The notes beneath the pieces are model-generated. The model was given only the letters and a program-made list of their open reading frames with translations. It ran no database searches and was not told the DNA's origin. This document shows, piece after piece, positions 22,641-34,387 of a DNA stretch of 64,000 nucleotides. Position 1 is the stretch's first letter; every line of letters starts with the position of its first letter. The stretch covers positions 342,357-406,356 of the forward strand of contig CAJNDS010002459.1 in the NCBI GenBank assembly GCA_905221605.1, given 5' to 3'. The position numbers and the translations under genes are program-made. The stretch comes from Symbiodinium natans (taxonomy: Eukaryota; Sar; Dinophyceae; Suessiales; Symbiodiniaceae).

Positions 22641-24480
22641 AGCTTCGAAGCCAAGCACCGTGAAGCACTGCAAGCAGCCGCATGCCGAGCTCATGTCAAG
22701 TCAACCGTTTGCCACTGTCAGGGGCCGCCACTCCGTTGAGGCGCAGGAGGATGCACAGCCCCAGCAGGCGCAGGCACGGTGCGTTCTTCCTTGGGCATGG
22801 CAACGGTTGCAGACTCTGCTGCAAGCTTGTGTGGAGCGCTTTAAATTGCCTTGACCAATGCGAAACAGGCGTGTGGGCCACTTTTAAATGATTTGACCAG
22901 TGCGAAACACAGGCTTAGCAGAGGAACCCGAACAAAAGAGCAAACGTCATATACTGCATATACTACATGGGGTTCCCAAAACCAGTCGTAGCAGGGGTGG
23001 GTTTAAAAGAGTTTTGCTTGTTTCGTTCTTGTTACGGCATGTCAAGGCTAGTTCTTGGACAACCCAAAAAATGAAAAAACCGAACCCGGCTGCCGTGTGC
23101 GAGCGTGAGTGACGTGTGCGAGCATGATACCTTTGAAGACCCAAAACTTTCTCGGCAGGCGCCTGGAGCAGTGCTGGATACGCAGGACCGGAAGGACTGC
23201 GTGGCTGTGATCCTCTTCGACCATGTTTCACCACAAGACTCCGGGCGCCTGACCCGTGCGAGCGACATAGCCGCGGGGTCGACCTCTGTTTGCCAGAAAG
23301 TGATCATCTTCCTCACAAATCTCGGCTCAGGAGCCGACACCTCGGTGACGAAGCGACAGTCCTGCGAAAATCGTGGGATTTTGTGCAATGTCCCGGACGG
23401 GTCGGATCTGAGCTTCATCATGGCCTGCTTCTACAAGTACTCGACGGGGCAGGAGATGTGCCAGCCTTCTTTCACGAGATACAGGGTCTGCCTACCAGCG
23501 CATGACACAGTGGCAGCGGACCCCCGCCTCATGGGCATCACAGGCATCAACCTCAACGTGATATCGCGGGCTCCGAGTGGTGCTGCACGAACCAATGTAC
23601 CGTGTGTTGCAAGGAGCTTGCTGAGCGTTTTGATGTTGCGTTTTTCCTGTCTTCTTCTGTTTTTTCTGGACGCAATTCCGTTAGCATCATTTCGCAGGGA
23701 CGAGGGTCTTGTCACGTCATCAGCAATGACATTCGGAAGCTTTGCCCGTATTTTCTGTCCGTATGTGCTCATGAATTTGTTGCCGCATCTTTGTCTTGCA
23801 GGTGCTTACTGCACAGCGTCTCTAAGTTTGTGCCACTTGCATCTGAGAGATGTGGAGTGAATTTGGCATGTATTCTGGTTGGATCTCCCATTCCGACGAG
23901 CTAAACATTTTACGGACACAGGCTTCCCCGTCATTACAGCTCACGCCATGATGTAGAAAAAAAGAGAGCTTTGTGAGCGTCGCAATGTCATCAAACGATG
24001 TCAAACCAGAGGGGGATTCGCAGAGGTCGGTCCGTTTCTCTGAGTGTCGGGGGGCGCGTTTGCGCAAAAGCACGTGATCCCTGCACTAGCCACGGAAGTG
24101 TGCATTGTATGCCGTCCTGAAGAGTTTTTGCAGTCCAAAACATGCATGCGAGTGCAGGAGTGGCATCGCCGAAGACGTGAGGTGTGGAGGGGTGCGGTGC
24201 GATGCGGTGCGTGGCTGTGCTATGCTGAGCTTTCAGTCACGAGATCTGCAGGTTCAGTTGTTGCTTTATGTTGCTTTCATCAGTCCGTAGCATTGCTCGC
24301 TTGGAGGTCCTGCACCGGATGGCTTCCCGGTCATGATTCAGACCTCGGATCTACTTGGTGGGCCTTCTGGCTCAGCGTGATCATGATCGAGAGTGGCATA
24401 AAGTGCAGAGCAGGCGCAGGCCATCTCTGCGAACAGTGACGTTGATGCGTGTGTTCCTCGCCCTCTGCGTCTTCGGCATC
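22641..24480. other. Degraded exon-like sequence, no confirmed gene
   Basis: The plus frame from about 23105 to 23600 is open (motifs DRKDCVAVILFDHV, TGQEMCQPSF) and includes block C copy 2 (23320-23530). It matches no family I know. Given the repeated, rearranged neighbours I regard it as gene remnants. Confidence 0.35.
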
Positions 24481-24499
24481 TTGATTGTGAGCAGCGCTG

Positions 24500-24815
24500 C
24501 AAGCGTATCCGCCTTGTGCCGGACTCCGCCCCCCGGCGCAGCTGCGGGGTCTCGTGGATGTGGGTGTCGAAGATCGATGCTTCCGCCCTGGTGGCGGAGT
24601 CACGTGGCTCAATGTGGCACATGTGGCTCTGGCACACCAGGAGCCCATCCCCTTCGACGTGTCTTTGGAGGACAAGCGTGAAGATATGTCAGGTAGTGGA
24701 AAAATACGGGCAGAGGCACGAGGAACATCACCAAAGGCTGCCTTGTGGAGCAGGGCACCTTGCAACTCAGGGCCAAAGGCAAATTTGCCCAGTCGACAGC
24801 GCCAGGAGCCAAAAA
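24500..24815 (+). repeat. Exon-like duplicated block D, copy 1
   Basis: Matches 26655-26970. It carries a coherent frame with LRGLVDVGVEDRCF, NVAHVALAHQEPI and PFDVSLED, followed by a CAGGTAGTG donor. A segment ending GACAGCGCCAGGAGC is shared by both copies. The protein family is not recognised. Confidence 0.6.
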
Positions 24816-25530
24816 AAACTAGCGTTCTGCCTCTTTCCACCTCACGAAACCCTGAACCCTCACGATCCCTCACGAAAAGTACGAGAGTGCCTAGGGTCCG
24901 AATGCTTGTGGGGCCTTGGTGGCCCTTGGGCGTGGGGATCTGCGCGGCCGCGTCGTGCGTCAGGACGATGTGCATGTTGCACATGGGCCGCTTGCGTCAA
25001 TGGCGCCCAGGTCGCGACGACGCAAAGTCCCACATGAATCGATTCCAGGCTATGTTGCGCCACTTCCCTGACAATGCCCCTAAGCAACCAGCCAGTCCTG
25101 GACATCTGGGCAGGGGGAGTGTTTCGGCTAGGCCGGGTGCTTCGGGAACCCCAGGGAAAAGAAGAGATGCCAAGTCAAAGGCGGCCACCCCATCACCAGC
25201 TGCGCCCCTCACGCAGGCCTAAAAAAGACAGTGAGATCTGCTGCTCATGCTGCAGTTTTCGATGGCCCGTTCTGTTTGAGACTTGTCGTGAGGCAGATGT
25301 TCCCGGTTGCCTTGCTCGTCTCTCGGTGGCCTCGGTGCTTGAAAAAAAAACATGTCTGTGGCCAAGTCGAAGACACGCAAAGCCCTTGCCTTCCACGGAC
25401 AAGGCATTTTGGGGAGGCTGTCGCTTGTTACTCCCCCTCAGATGACCTTGACGCGGACAATGTGCAACATTGGAGGTGTTTGGGGGAAACGACCTGGCTG
25501 TTTTGTCCATCTCTGTCAGTGTCTCGCGAG

Positions 25531-25576
25531 CTCTCTCTCTCTCTCTCTCTGTGTCTCTCTCTCTCTCTCTCTCTCT
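25531..25576. repeat. (CT)n microsatellite
   Basis: Two CT runs separated by GTGT, positioned as in the related copy near 22112. Confidence 0.9.
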
Positions 25577-25868
25577 GCCCGTATTTGATGTGCTTGCCAG
25601 ACTTGCTTCGATGTCGTGTGTCCTCAGGGACGCAGGGGAACTGGAGCTGACTGCAGCGTGTCGGCTCGCTTTGACGCAGAATTGGCGCCATGGATTTTTG
25701 GTGGCTCTTCTTGTGCTGCTCCGTGACGGAGCAAACCTACAAGAACGATCTGGAGCCGCTTCCCTTTCTACTTGCATCCGGAACCTTCCTCCGGACGATA
25801 TGATGTCATGTTTTTGCAGGAACTGAGCGCTGCATTTGTTCTCGATTGCAGGAAACAGAAGATGTCAT

Positions 25869-26022
25869 CGACGATGTCTTGGACCCCTATCTCGTCCGTG
25901 GAGGGCGCCCTCGTTTGGAAGAGCGTGTTGGCTTCTCAGTGCGAGAACTCACTGAGAACCCAACACGCTCTTCCAAGCGACGGCGCCCTCCACGGAAGAG
26001 ATAGGGGTCCAAGACATCGTCG
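25869..26022. repeat. 73-bp-arm foldback
   Basis: The left arm 25869-25941 and right arm 25950-26022 are near-perfect reverse complements, with an 8-base loop. The arms contain the exon-like RGGRPRLEERVGF segment of block B. Confidence 0.9.
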
Positions 26023-26510
26023 CACTGTTCTCGCCATGAGGGCCTATGTCTTCAGCTGTCCGGCAACATGTGCACAAGATCGGCAAAACAGGGCTCTCTG
26101 ACCCCACATCACACGAAAATCGAGAGCACACGGCTCCAGCTTCAAAGCCAAGCACGGTGACGCACTGCAAGCAGCCGCGTGCTGAGATCATTTTAGATGA
26201 ACAGGGGAGTGCAATTCGTTGACGTGCAGGAGGAGACACAACTCCAGCAGCCGCAGGCGCGGTGCAAGCGTTCTTCCTTGGGCGTTTCAGCGGCTGTAGA
26301 ATCCGTAGCAAGCTAGCAGAAACAAAGCCCGCTCTTGTTACGACACATCAAGGCTAGTCACGTGACAGCCCAAAAGGCAAAACCTTAACCGGGCTGCCGT
26401 GTGCGAGCATCAGTGACAAAAAGCCCTGGCAGGCGACGGGAACAGTGCTGTCTATGCTGGGACTACGTGGCTGTGATCCTCTTCCACCATGCCGTTTCAA
26501 CGCACTGCTC

Positions 26511-26630
26511 GAGCCGCTTGACCCCTGGTTCAGGAGCGGACACTACGGTGACGAAACGACTGTCCTGCGAACATCGCAGGACAGTCGTTTCGTGACCGTG
26601 TCCGCTCCTGAACCAGGGGTCAAGCGGCTC
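26511..26630. repeat. ~58-bp-arm foldback
   Basis: The left arm 26511-26570 and right arm 26574-26630 are reverse complements apart from a 3-base indel and a mismatch, with a 3-base loop (ACA). The arms carry the GGTGACGAAACGACTGTCC segment of block C. Confidence 0.9.
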
Positions 26631-26654
26631 CGGATTGGATCTGATGAGGCTCTG

Positions 26655-26970
26655 CAAGCGGATTCGCCTTGTGCCTGCCGGACTCCGCCCCCCGGCGCAA
26701 CTGCGGGGTCCGGCTCGTGGATGTGGGTCATGTGGCTCTGGCACGCCCGGAGCCCATCTCCTTCGACGTGTCTCTGGAAGACGTTTGGAAGAGTACGGGC
26801 AGAGGCACGAGGAACTCAGGCCGCGCCTGGCGTCATCCCGTGGACTACGCAGGACTGGAGGGGCAGGTAACGGCACCAGGCCACCAGCACCGAAGGCCGC
26901 CTTGTGGAGCAGGGCGCCTCGCAGCTCAGGGCCAAAGGCAGATTAGCCCAGTCGACAGCGCCAGGAGCTC
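26655..26970 (+). repeat. Exon-like duplicated block D, copy 2
   Basis: See 24500-24815. This copy has an insertion between the FDVSLED segment and the shared GGCCAAAGGCAGATTAGCCC end. It begins just after the foldback at 26511-26630. Confidence 0.6.
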
Positions 26971-27265
26971 AAAAAGGCTAGCGCTTTGCCTCTTTCCACC
27001 TTTTCACACGGTGCCGAAGACCCTAAACCCAGTCTAAACCCTCGCGGTCGGTGGGGGATTGAAAATAGCAATCTGCATTTTCTGCCCCCCCCCCCCTCCT
27101 AAGCGGCAGATAGACTTTGTGGCTGCAGCTTTGGTCTGGTCTGATGCTGCTGTCTGGAGATTGGAGGGAGGGAGGTGTCGAGCCGGAGAGATTTTGTGAT
27201 TCCAGATGTGTGCGCAGTGGTGCTGCGAGACACAGAAAGCCGTGCGCAGTGGTGCCGCGAGACAC

Positions 27266-27380
27266 GAAGAAGAATAATCAGAAGAAGAGGAGGAAGAAGA
27301 CGAAAGACAGAGCGAGAAAGAGAGAGCGAGAGCGAGAGAGAGAGATTGGGGGAAGATGTGGTGGAAGGAAGCAAGAGGGA
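27266..27380. repeat. Polypurine tract upstream of the membrane-protein gene
   Basis: Over 100 bases of GAA/GGA/GAG-rich sequence ending 130 bases before the predicted start codon. Together with the C run at 27087-27100, it is the only distinctive sequence in the presumed 5' region. No promoter motif is recognised. Confidence 0.7.
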
Positions 27381-27511
27381 GGGAAAGGTTGAAACAAATG
27401 TGAAGGGTAAACAGCTGCATGTCGTGTCTTCTTGCGCTGTTGGCTTGCAGCTTCATGCCTTGACACTGCCTGGCAGCCACCAGTAGAAACCAATCAGCAC
27501 TTTCCTGGCCA

Positions 27512-30500
27512 ATGGGCCCAATGTGCCAAGGGGGCCAGCTGTTGTGCAGCTTGCTGTTGCTGACCCAGCAGTGCGTGAGCACGAGCACTTTTCATGAAAT
27601 GGCTCCTTTTCACGCTGGAGAATTGGCAACAATCCGCTGGCATTGTACAAGCCCAGAACGTGTCATGATCAGTCTTTGCCAAGGTGGGCCTTGCTCACCA
27701 GGTGGGGGTTTCCGAATATAGGGGTACCCTTTTTGGGGGTCGCTTTTCAAGGGGATTCTATTCTTTTTGGGGAATAACAGGGGTACCCTATTATTGGAAA
27801 CACCCAGGTGGCGGCAACTACAACCAGTTCTGGGTTGCCGATGTGGCGTCTCGTCCCGGCTGTACAAGCAACGCAACAATGACCTACTATTGGCAGTCCA
27901 TTCACACGCTGACGGGCATCGATTACATGCTCTGCCTTGAAGCTTCGTCCATGCACGGATGCACGGCCGTGAATATCAGCGCAGGTGAAATCTTGATCGA
28001 TCCTGTTGCTCCTGTCCAGGCAGGGGAGCAGGTGCTACTGACATGGCAGTGCAAAGGTCCCAGCAATGTCAAGATCAGTCTTTGCCGAGGTGGTCCATGC
28101 TGGTACGGAGGAGGGTCCTCAAACTTTCATTGGGTCGCAAACCTGGATTCTTCTGAGGACTGTGCCACCCCTAGCTTTGCTTGGTCGTCATGGCATACGC
28201 TGGTCGGCGCAGATGACTACTTGTTCTGCCTTGAAGACTACGAAGCCTGGTCTGTCCGTGGATGCACGGCGGTGAATATCAGCGCAGGTGAAATTTTGAT
28301 CGATCCTGTTGCTCCTTTCCATGCAGGGGAGCAGGTGCTACTGACATGGCAGTGCAAAGGTCCCAGCAATGTCAAGATCAGTCTTTGCCGAGGTGGTCCA
28401 TGCTGGTACGGAGGAGGGTCCTCAAACTTTCATTGGGTCGCAAACCTGGATTCTTCTGAGGGCTGTGCCACCCCCAGCTTTGCTTGGTCGTCGTCGCATG
28501 TGCTGGTCGGTGCAGACGATTACTTGTTCTGCCTTGAAGACTACGAAGCCTGGTCTGTCCGTGGATGCACGGCGGTGAATATCAGCGCAGGTGAAATCTT
28601 GATCGATCCTGTTGCTTCTTTCCATGCAGGGGAGCAGGTGCTACTGACATGGCAGTGCAAAGGTCCCAGCAATGTCAAGATCAGTCTTTGCCGAGGTGGT
28701 CCATGCTGGTACGGAGGAGGGTCCTCAAACTTTCATTGGGTCGCAAACCTGGATTCTTCTGAGGACTGTGCCACCCCTAGCTTTGCTTGGTCGTCATGGC
28801 ATACGCTGGTCGGCGCAGATGACTACTTGTTCTGCCTTGAAGACTACGATGCCTGGTCTGTCCGTGGATGCACGGCGGTGAATCTCAGCGCAGGTGAAAT
28901 CTTGATCGATCCTGTTGCTCCTTTCCATGCAGGGGAGCAGGTGCTACTGACATGGCAGTGCAAAGGTCCCAGCAGTGTCAAGATCAGTCTTTGCCGAGGT
29001 GGTCCATGCTGGTACGGAGGAGGGTCCTCAAACTTTCATTGGGTCGCAAACCTGGATTCTTCTGAGGGCTGTGCCACCCCCAGCTTTGCTTGGTCGTCGT
29101 CGCATATGCTGGTCGGCGCAGATGACTACCGGTTCTGCCTTGAAGACTACGAAGCCTGGTCTGTCCGTGGATGCACGGCGGTGAATATCAGCGCAGGCGA
29201 AATCTTGATCGATCCTGTTGCTCCTTTCCGTGCAGGGGAGCAGGTGCTACTCACATGGCAGTGCAAAGGTCCCAGCAATGTCAAGATCAGTCTTTGCCGA
29301 GGTGGTCCATGCTGGTACGGAGGAGGGTCCTCAAACTTCAATTGGGTCGCAAACCTGGATTCTTCTGAGGACTGTGCCACCCCCAGCTTCAGCTGGCGGT
29401 CACCGCATTCGCTTGAAGGGGGGTTCGACAGTTTGCTGTGCATAGAAGATGCAGAGGTCACAGGAGCTTTATCTGTGCGGGGGTGTACCGCCCTGAATGT
29501 CAGCGCCGGTGAAGTGTCAGTGAGTCCCATTGCAGCGATCGAGGCTGGGCAGCTCGTGCAAATCTCTTGGCAGTGCAATGGCCCCGACTCTGTCTCTATC
29601 AGTCTTTGCCACGGTGGCGCCTGCGTGTTTGGAGGAGGGTCATCGGATCCACACTGGGTTGCAAACTTGGATTCGTGGGAGGATTGCGCCACTCCGAGCT
29701 ACAGCTGGTCCTCTCCAAGCTCACTGGGCAGTGGTGATGACTACATGCTATGTGTGCAGGACACGGAAGCGCCGTCCGTGCGTGGATGCGTCAGCCTGAA
29801 TGTCAGCGCCGGTGGGTCTCCATTTCCCGATCCAGGTCCAGGTAGCATCACTCTTGGTGCTATTTCGTCCTTCACGGCAGGACAGGTGGTGCAGCTGTTA
29901 TGGCAATGCAACGGACCAAGCTACGTGAGGCTCAGTCTTTGCAAAGGCGGGCAGTGTCGATATGGTGGGGGTTCGTACAACCAGCATTGGCTATCTGATG
30001 TGGATTCATATGAGAGCTGCAGCGCTCCTAGTTTTGCTTGGCCATCAATCCATTCGCTCGCAAGCAGCACAGACTACCAGTTCTGTGTAGAAGACCGCTC
30101 GGATCCATCAGTGCGAGGGTGTGCTGCGGTGAATATCAGCGCAGGTGAAATCTTGATCGATCCTGTTGCTCCTTTCCATGCAGGGGAGCAGGTGCTGCTG
30201 ACATGGCAGTGCAAAGGTCCCAGCAATGTCAAGATCAGTCTTTGCCGAGGTGGTCCATGCTGGTACGGAGGAGGGTCCTCAAACTTTCATTGGGTCGCAA
30301 ACCTAGATTCTTCTGAGGGCTGTGCCACCCCCAGCTTTGCTTGGTCGTCATGGCATATGCTGGTCGGCGCAGATGATTACTTGCTCTGCCTTGAAGACTA
30401 CGAAGCCTGGTCTGTCCGTGGATGCACGGCGGTGAATATCAGCGCAGGTGAAATCTTGATCGATCCTGTTGCTCCTTTCCATGCAGGGGAGCAGGTGCTA

Positions 30501-33500
30501 CTGACATGGCAGTGCAAAGGTCCCAGCAATGTCAAGATCAGTCTTTGCCGAGGTGGTCCATGCTGGTACGGAGGAGGGTCCTCAAACTTTCATTGGGTCG
30601 CAAACCTAGATTCTTCTGAGGGCTGTGCCACCCCCAGCTTTGCTTGGTCGTCATGGCATACGCTGGTCGGCGCAGATGACTACCGGTTCTGCCTTGAAGA
30701 CTACGAAGCCTGGTCTGTCCGTGGATGCACGGCGGTGAATATCAGCGCAGGTGAAATCTTGATCGATCCTGTTGCTCCTTTCCGTGCAGGGGAGCAGGTG
30801 CTACTCACATGGCAGTGCAAAGGTCCCAGCAATGTCAAGATCAGTCTTTGCCGAGGTGGTCCATGCTGGTACGGAGGAGGGTCCTCAAACTTTCATTGGG
30901 TCACAAACCTAGATTCTTCTGAGGACTGCGCCACCCCCAGCTTTGCTTGGTCGTCATGGCATACGCTGGTCGGCGCAGATGATTACTTGTTCTGCCTTGA
31001 AGACTACGAAGCCTGGTCTGTCCGTGGATGCACGGCGGTGATTATCAGTGCAGGTGAAATCTTGATCGATCCTGTTGCTGATTTCCGTGCTGGGGAGCAA
31101 GTGTCGATTTCTTGGCAGTGCTTTGGCCCAAGCAGCGTGAAGATCAGTCTTTGCCGAGGTGGCCCATGTTGGTACGCTGGAGGGTCCTCAAACTTTTATT
31201 GGGTCGCCAATGTGGATTCTTCCGAGGTCTGTTCCGCCCCCTTGTTGACCTGGTCATCGCCTCATGTTCTCGACAGCAGTGATGATTACTTCTTTTGCCT
31301 TGAAGACACAGAGGCCTCCTCTGTAAGAGAGTGCGCTGCAGTCAAGATCAGCGCGGGCAAGATCTTGATCGACGCTGTTGCACCTTTCCAGGCAGGAGCC
31401 ATGGTCTCTGTGTCCTGGCAGTGCTTGGGCCCAAGCAAAGTGAAAATCAGTCTTTGCCGAGGTGGCCCGTGCCGGTACGGAGGAGGGTCCTCAAACTTCA
31501 ATTGGGTTGCAAACCTGGATTCTTCTGAGGACTGCGCCACCCCCAGCTTCAGCTGGCGGTCACCTCATTCGCTTGAAGGGGGGGTCGACAGTTTGCTTTG
31601 CGTAGAAGACGCAGAGGTCACAGGAGCTTTATCTGTGCGTGGGTGTACCGCCCTGAATGTCAGCATGGGTGAAGTTTCAGTGCGTCCCATTGCAGCGTTC
31701 GAGCCTGGGCAGCTCGTGCAAATCTCTTGGCAGTGCAATGGCCCCGACACTGTCTCTGTCAGTCTTTGCCACGGTGGCGCCTGCGGGTCATCGGATCCAC
31801 ACTGGGTTGCAAACTTGCACTCTCGGGCGTATTGCGCCACACCGATGTTTTTCTGGTTTTCTCCAAGCTCACTGGGCAGTGGTGATGACTACATGGTATG
31901 TGTGCAGGACACGGAAGCGCCATCTGTGCGTGGATGCTCTGACGTGCAGGTGCTAGCAGATGGCATATACACCCAGCCCCTTCTTCCATTTCACGCCGGA
32001 GACAATGTGCAGATTTCTTTCAAGTGTATTGCCCAGAGTTCGGTGCATCTTGGCATCAGTCTCTGCCTGGGCGGTCCCTGCCAGTACGGCGAGGCCAATC
32101 CCTTCTGGGTGGCAGACGTGACTTTGCGCTCCTGCCATTTGTCAAGTTACAGGTGGGAGTCCATGAGCTGGCTTGGGAGCAGCGATGGTTACATGTTTTG
32201 CTTCACGGACACGGAAGCTTCCTTGCAGAGCGTGTGCGAAGCCGTGAGTATCAGTGCGGCCGAGATCTCAATCGATCCCATTGCTCCATTTCACGCAGGA
32301 GAGAAAGCGCTTCTTGCGTGGAAATGCAAAGGCACAAGACACGTGGCAGTCAGCCTCTGCCAGGGCGGCCCTTGTGAGCACGGCGAAACATGGAACCGCC
32401 GCTGGGTTGGAGATGTGTTTGCCAATGTGACCTGCGCACCTGCATCCTGGCCGTCGTTGCATGGACTCGCAGGCGGCAATGACTACATGTTCTGTTTTAC
32501 GGACGTTTTGTCCCCTGTGCAGGAGTGCGCTCCTGCAGTCATCAGTGCCTCTGAAATTTCGGTTGCTCCTCTTGCAGCTGTCTACGCAGGGCAGGAGCTC
32601 CCAATATCCTGGACCTGTCTTGGTCCAGACCACGTTTCCATCGCTTTATGTCAAGGTGAACCTTGCTGGTATGGCAACTACTCTTTGAGCTGGGTTTCTG
32701 ATGTGGCGCGTTACGAATTCTGTGGGCGTGACAATAACGGTACATACTCGTGGGACTCGCTCAAATCACTTGCCAGCGGTGAATACCTCGTGTGCCTTCA
32801 AGATGTAGAATCCTCATTTGCGCGGGGATGCGCTGCGGTGAATATCAGCGCAGGTGAAATCTTGATCGATCCTGTTGCTCCTTTCCATGCAGGGGAGCAG
32901 GTGCTACTGACATGGCAGTGCAAAGGTCCCAGCAATGTCAAGATCAGTCTTTGCCGAGGAGGTCCATGCCGGTACGGAGGAGGGTCCTCAAACTTTCATT
33001 GGGTCGCAAACCTGGATTCTTCTGAGGGCTGTGCCACCCCCAGCTTTGCTTGGTCGTCATCGCATGCGCTGGTCGGCGCAGACGATTACTCGTTCTGCCT
33101 TGAAGATGCTGAAGCCTCATCTGTGCGTGAATGCACTGCGGTGAACATCAGTGCAGGTGAAATCTTGATCGCTCCAATTGCTCAGTTTTACCCTGGGATG
33201 GAAGTGGTGATTTTCTGGCAGTGCTTTGGCCCAAGCAGTGTTCTGATCAGTCTGTGCCGAGGGGGCCCGTGTCTATCAACAGAGTCGGCTTCACTGGAGA
33301 GGCACAATGATTTGAATTGGGTCAAAGCCCTGGGCTCGCATCACTTTTGCTATAAGGGCATGTTCACATGGTCATCAGCGCATGTGTTTGAAGATGGCGG
33401 TGACGATTACTTGATCTGCATTGAAAGCACTTCAGCCCCATCTGTACGTGGGTGCACTCCGGTGGGCATCAGAATGGGTGAAATCTTGTTTGATCCCATT

Positions 33501-34097
33501 CAGCCGATAATGGCAGGTGAGCCTGTGGCGATCTCCTGGCAGTGCATTGGAACCCAGCATGTGTCAATCAGTCTTTGCTCCGGCGGACCCTGCGCGTATA
33601 GAGATAGAGCAGCTCCATACTGGGTTGCCGATTTGGTTTTTCAGGCGGACTGTGCTACTGGACGCTACGTTGACCAGAGGCGATTTTCGTCGCCGTTCAT
33701 TTGGAGCGGGGGTAGCGATGATTTTGTGATTTGCTTGACGGACCAGTTGGCTCCAGCTGTACGTGCATGCAGGAATGTGATTGTGAACCCCAATGTGTAC
33801 TTCGTCAGCTCCTTGGCAGTGGCGCTTGGGATTTGCTTGCTCTGCGCCGGAAGATACGCGTACAAAGTGCGTCGAAAGTGTGCTACTCGACCTCCCCCGG
33901 CAACTTCTGGAGGCACTCCTTCAGATCTACATTCGGTTCGTGCAGACCCAGGGGGACCAACGAGATCGATTTTGCGGAGAACATCCGTGACAGCAGACCC
34001 GAACTTCAAGCCTCTCCAGGCTTCCGCCTCGAAGCTTGGAGGATCTTGGGAGACTCTTTTTCGATCGCAAGTCTTTGGCTGGACTCTGGTCGCATAG
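27512..34097 (+). CDS. 20-domain cysteine-rich type I membrane protein (Kre9/KNH-like Ig repeats)
   Basis: Exons 27512-27701 and 27808-34097 (TAG) give 6,480 bases and 2,159 residues. The ATG at 27512 begins a signal-peptide-like LLCSLLLL segment. Twenty domains of about 101 residues follow, starting near 27599, 27981, 28284 and then about every 303 bases to about 33474. Each has six conserved cysteines in the order WQC, SLC, GGPC, SEDC, DDY.FC and RGC, with HWV between the third and fourth. Most end in an NIS glycosylation sequon. The pattern G..V.I.WQC, V.ISLC, W......G.DY.FC resembles Kre9/KNH Ig-like wall or surface domains; this is inferred, not searched. A hydrophobic segment (FVSSLAVALGICLLCAG, about 33795-33850) is followed by KVRRK and an 80-residue tail with RRTSV, a basophilic-kinase-type site. 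It is probably a surface adhesin, receptor or pellicle protein. Confidence 0.85.
27702..27807 (+). mobile_element. Introner-like intron with inverted repeats and 8-bp target duplication (copy 3)
   Basis: This 106-bp insert splits the first domain between GGPCSPGG and GNYNQFWV. Removing GT...AG restores the GGPC.YGGGSYNQHW pattern found in the other domains and fixes the frame. CCAGGTGG occurs exactly at both edges (27698-27705 and 27804-27811), giving a target duplication that supplies both splice sites. Inside it, GGGTTTCCGAATATAGGGG and the reverse-complemented right end GTGTTTCCAATAATAGGG form imperfect terminal repeats, and GGGTACCC occurs in both arms. Confidence 0.9.
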
Positions 34098-34387
34098 GCC
34101 ATATGAATAAGCAAACACAAAGACACAAATAACAAAACCAATAGTAACATAAAAGACATAGATGTGCAAATGTAAACAACCAAGTTAAGATAGACACACA
34201 AAAATCAAATAGATCAACAACTAAATACATACGGAAAAAGAAAATTAAAATGCAAATATAAGTGTAAATAGGAATATAAATAGAGTACAAACATAGTACA
34301 AAAATAGTGTAAATATAAATACAAATATAAATATAAATATAAATATAAAGATAAATATAAATATAAGGTCACCCCCCCCCCCCCCCC
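34098..34387. repeat. AT-rich minisatellite ending in poly-C
   Basis: Begins directly after the stop codon of the membrane-protein gene. ATAAAT/ATATAA-type repeats (34240-34365) end in a run of 17 C. Base composition changes sharply here. Confidence 0.85.

Larger units (their letters stand above)
25505..26120 (+). repeat. Duplicated block B, copy 3
   Basis: Direct copy of 22085-22640, interrupted by the foldback at 25869-26022, which repeats its exon-like segment in inverted orientation. Confidence 0.7.

Noticed and set aside
27684-27810. Membrane-protein start at 27684
   Set aside because: This start lies inside sequence interrupted by the intron; using 27512 plus splicing restores domain 1 and adds a signal peptide.
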